A DNA stretch of 14,059 nucleotides from Eshraghiella sp050874365. GTDB taxonomy: Bacteria > Bacillota > Clostridia > Lachnospirales > Lachnospiraceae. A program made the position numbers and the translations under genes. The notes under the pieces are model-generated. The model was not told the DNA's origin and ran no database searches. It was given only the letters and a program-made list of their open reading frames with translations. Each line of letters begins with the position of its first letter. Position 1 is the first letter of the stretch. Below, in pieces: positions 13,210 to 14,059 of the stretch. Location: NCBI GenBank assembly GCA_050874365.1, contig JBNMKN010000045.1:1-14059 (forward strand), written 5' to 3'.

Positions 13210-14059
13210 TTATTTGCTATTGTTATTTTTTTCATTAAACATCTTTACCATATTAGCCTTAGCTGCAAGACTGCCCGGTTTTGCTGAGGTATTATAATAA
13301 CTTGTTGATTCCTTGATTTCTTTATCTCTTTCTTCTTTTCTGTTTTCACGGGCTTCCATTTTATGAACCTGTTCAACATACTTTGAAGTTACATTTGAAA
13401 TCTTTACAGGAGGTAAACCTTTTTTAGCTCTTTTAATATTAGCTTTTTCAATGTTTTCCTTAACAATTTCATCTACATCTTTATTGTTCATCTTCTTGTT
13501 GATTACAAGCTGTACCACAATCTGTACTACAGATGATGCAATCCAGTATAAACCGATACATGAAGCAAACGATACGCAGAATACTGCTGATAATATAGGC
13601 ATAATTGTATTCATGACTTTCATTGAACTTGCCATACCTGCCTGCTGGTCATTCTGTGAACCAACATTTACATTATTCTTATTTTCCATTAATTTAACAC
13701 TTAACCACTGGGTTAAACCTGCTAAAATAGGAATAATAAGTGCCCAACTGAGTCTCCAACCTGGTGCCTGTGTAAGACTTATACCAAAAAGATTGTTATA
13801 TCCATGAATCTGATCATAGGCATTTCCAAAATCTACGCTTGAGAATGCGTTCTGTACTTCACTCCATTTTTCAGGCGACAGATTATAAATCTTATCTATA
13901 AGAGTTGCCTTGCCTGTAGAAGCACTTACTGAAATTCCGTTAATAGCATCTAATTTGGTTGCCCAGTCATCACCTGTTCCCATAATCTTATCTGCGATAC
14001 CGCCGCAAAGTTCACGGATTTTAGTAACGTATCCCGGAATTTTATAAATTACCCTGTAC
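13210..14059 (-). CDS. yidC: Membrane protein insertase YidC (5' end outside the window)
   Basis: YidC/Oxa1 inserts and folds membrane proteins, alone or with SecYEG. The frame is open to the window edge at 14059, so only the C-terminal 283 or so residues are present. An in-frame ATG at 13983 is internal and is not the true start. Membrane segments are visible around SWALIIPILAGLTQWLSV and in the long hydrophobic stretch from MPILSAVFCVSF to VVQLVI, which holds the last two segments. The loop between them (ENKNNVNVGSQNDQQAG) is polar. The C-terminal tail is long and strongly basic, as in Firmicutes YidC, where it contacts the ribosome. The polar region of about 90 residues before the first visible segment is longer than in Bacillus. 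jag follows at 21 bases. Confidence 0.93.
   Translation of the reverse strand, partial: YRVIYKIPGYVTKIRELCGGIADKIMGTGDDWATKLDAINGISVSASTGKATLIDKIYNLSPEKWSEVQNAFSSVDFGNAYDQIHGYNNLFGISLTQAPGWRLSWALIIPILAGLTQWLSVKLMENKNNVNVGSQNDQQAGMASSMKVMNTIMPILSAVFCVSFASCIGLYWIASSVVQIVVQLVINKKMNNKDVDEIVKENIEKANIKRAKKGLPPVKISNVTSKYVEQVHKMEARENRKEERDKEIKESTSYYNTSAKPGSLAAKANMVKMFNEKNNNSK

Overview
The window is low-GC (about one third G+C) and reads as a Clostridia chromosome, most likely a Lachnospiraceae-type genome. It carries the conserved gene neighbourhood that flanks oriC in Firmicutes. All housekeeping genes lie on the minus strand. Read in transcription order from the right edge they are yidC (5' end cut off), jag/khpB, a terminator, mnmE, mnmG, rsmG, a coiled-coil protein, an orphan LuxR-type response regulator, a three-site parS cluster, parA, parB, a DUF4446 membrane protein, an HD-GYP-like protein, serS, a DUF3881-like protein and tRNA-Arg(CCT). 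The origin and dnaA/rpmH/rnpA would be expected just beyond the right edge.

Region by region: (a) 12481-14059 holds membrane insertion (YidC) and the KH-R3H protein Jag, ending at a strong hairpin terminator. (b) 8421-12401 holds the tRNA wobble-uridine modification pair mnmE and mnmG and the 16S rRNA methylase rsmG. mnmE contains a helically phased cluster of DnaA boxes. (c) 7298-8408 is a two-gene unit of unknown role (coiled coil plus DegU-like regulator). (d) 5501-7297 is the ParABS chromosome segregation module. (e) 1669-5487 holds DUF4446, HD-GYP, serS and DUF3881 in tight operon spacing. (f) 1508-1664 is tRNA-Arg with its own consensus promoter and terminator.

Left of the tRNA 3' end the character changes to accessory DNA (1 to about 1500). 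It holds a free-standing HNH nuclease of a polymorphic-toxin type, a small divergent gene broken by an apparent one-base frameshift, a start-less coding remnant, and a short GC-rich segment at the left edge.

The most interesting element is at 100-425 on the minus strand. A perfectly spaced consensus promoter drives a short RNA made of two tandem 29-nt units. Each can fold as an H-type pseudoknot, and one stem carries compensatory base changes between the two copies. A leaky-looking hairpin terminator and then a small, apparently truncated ORF with a strong ribosome binding site follow. This is the architecture of a type III (RNA antitoxin / endoribonuclease) toxin-antitoxin locus, but neither repeat nor ORF matches the ToxN, CptN or TenpN families as I remember them.
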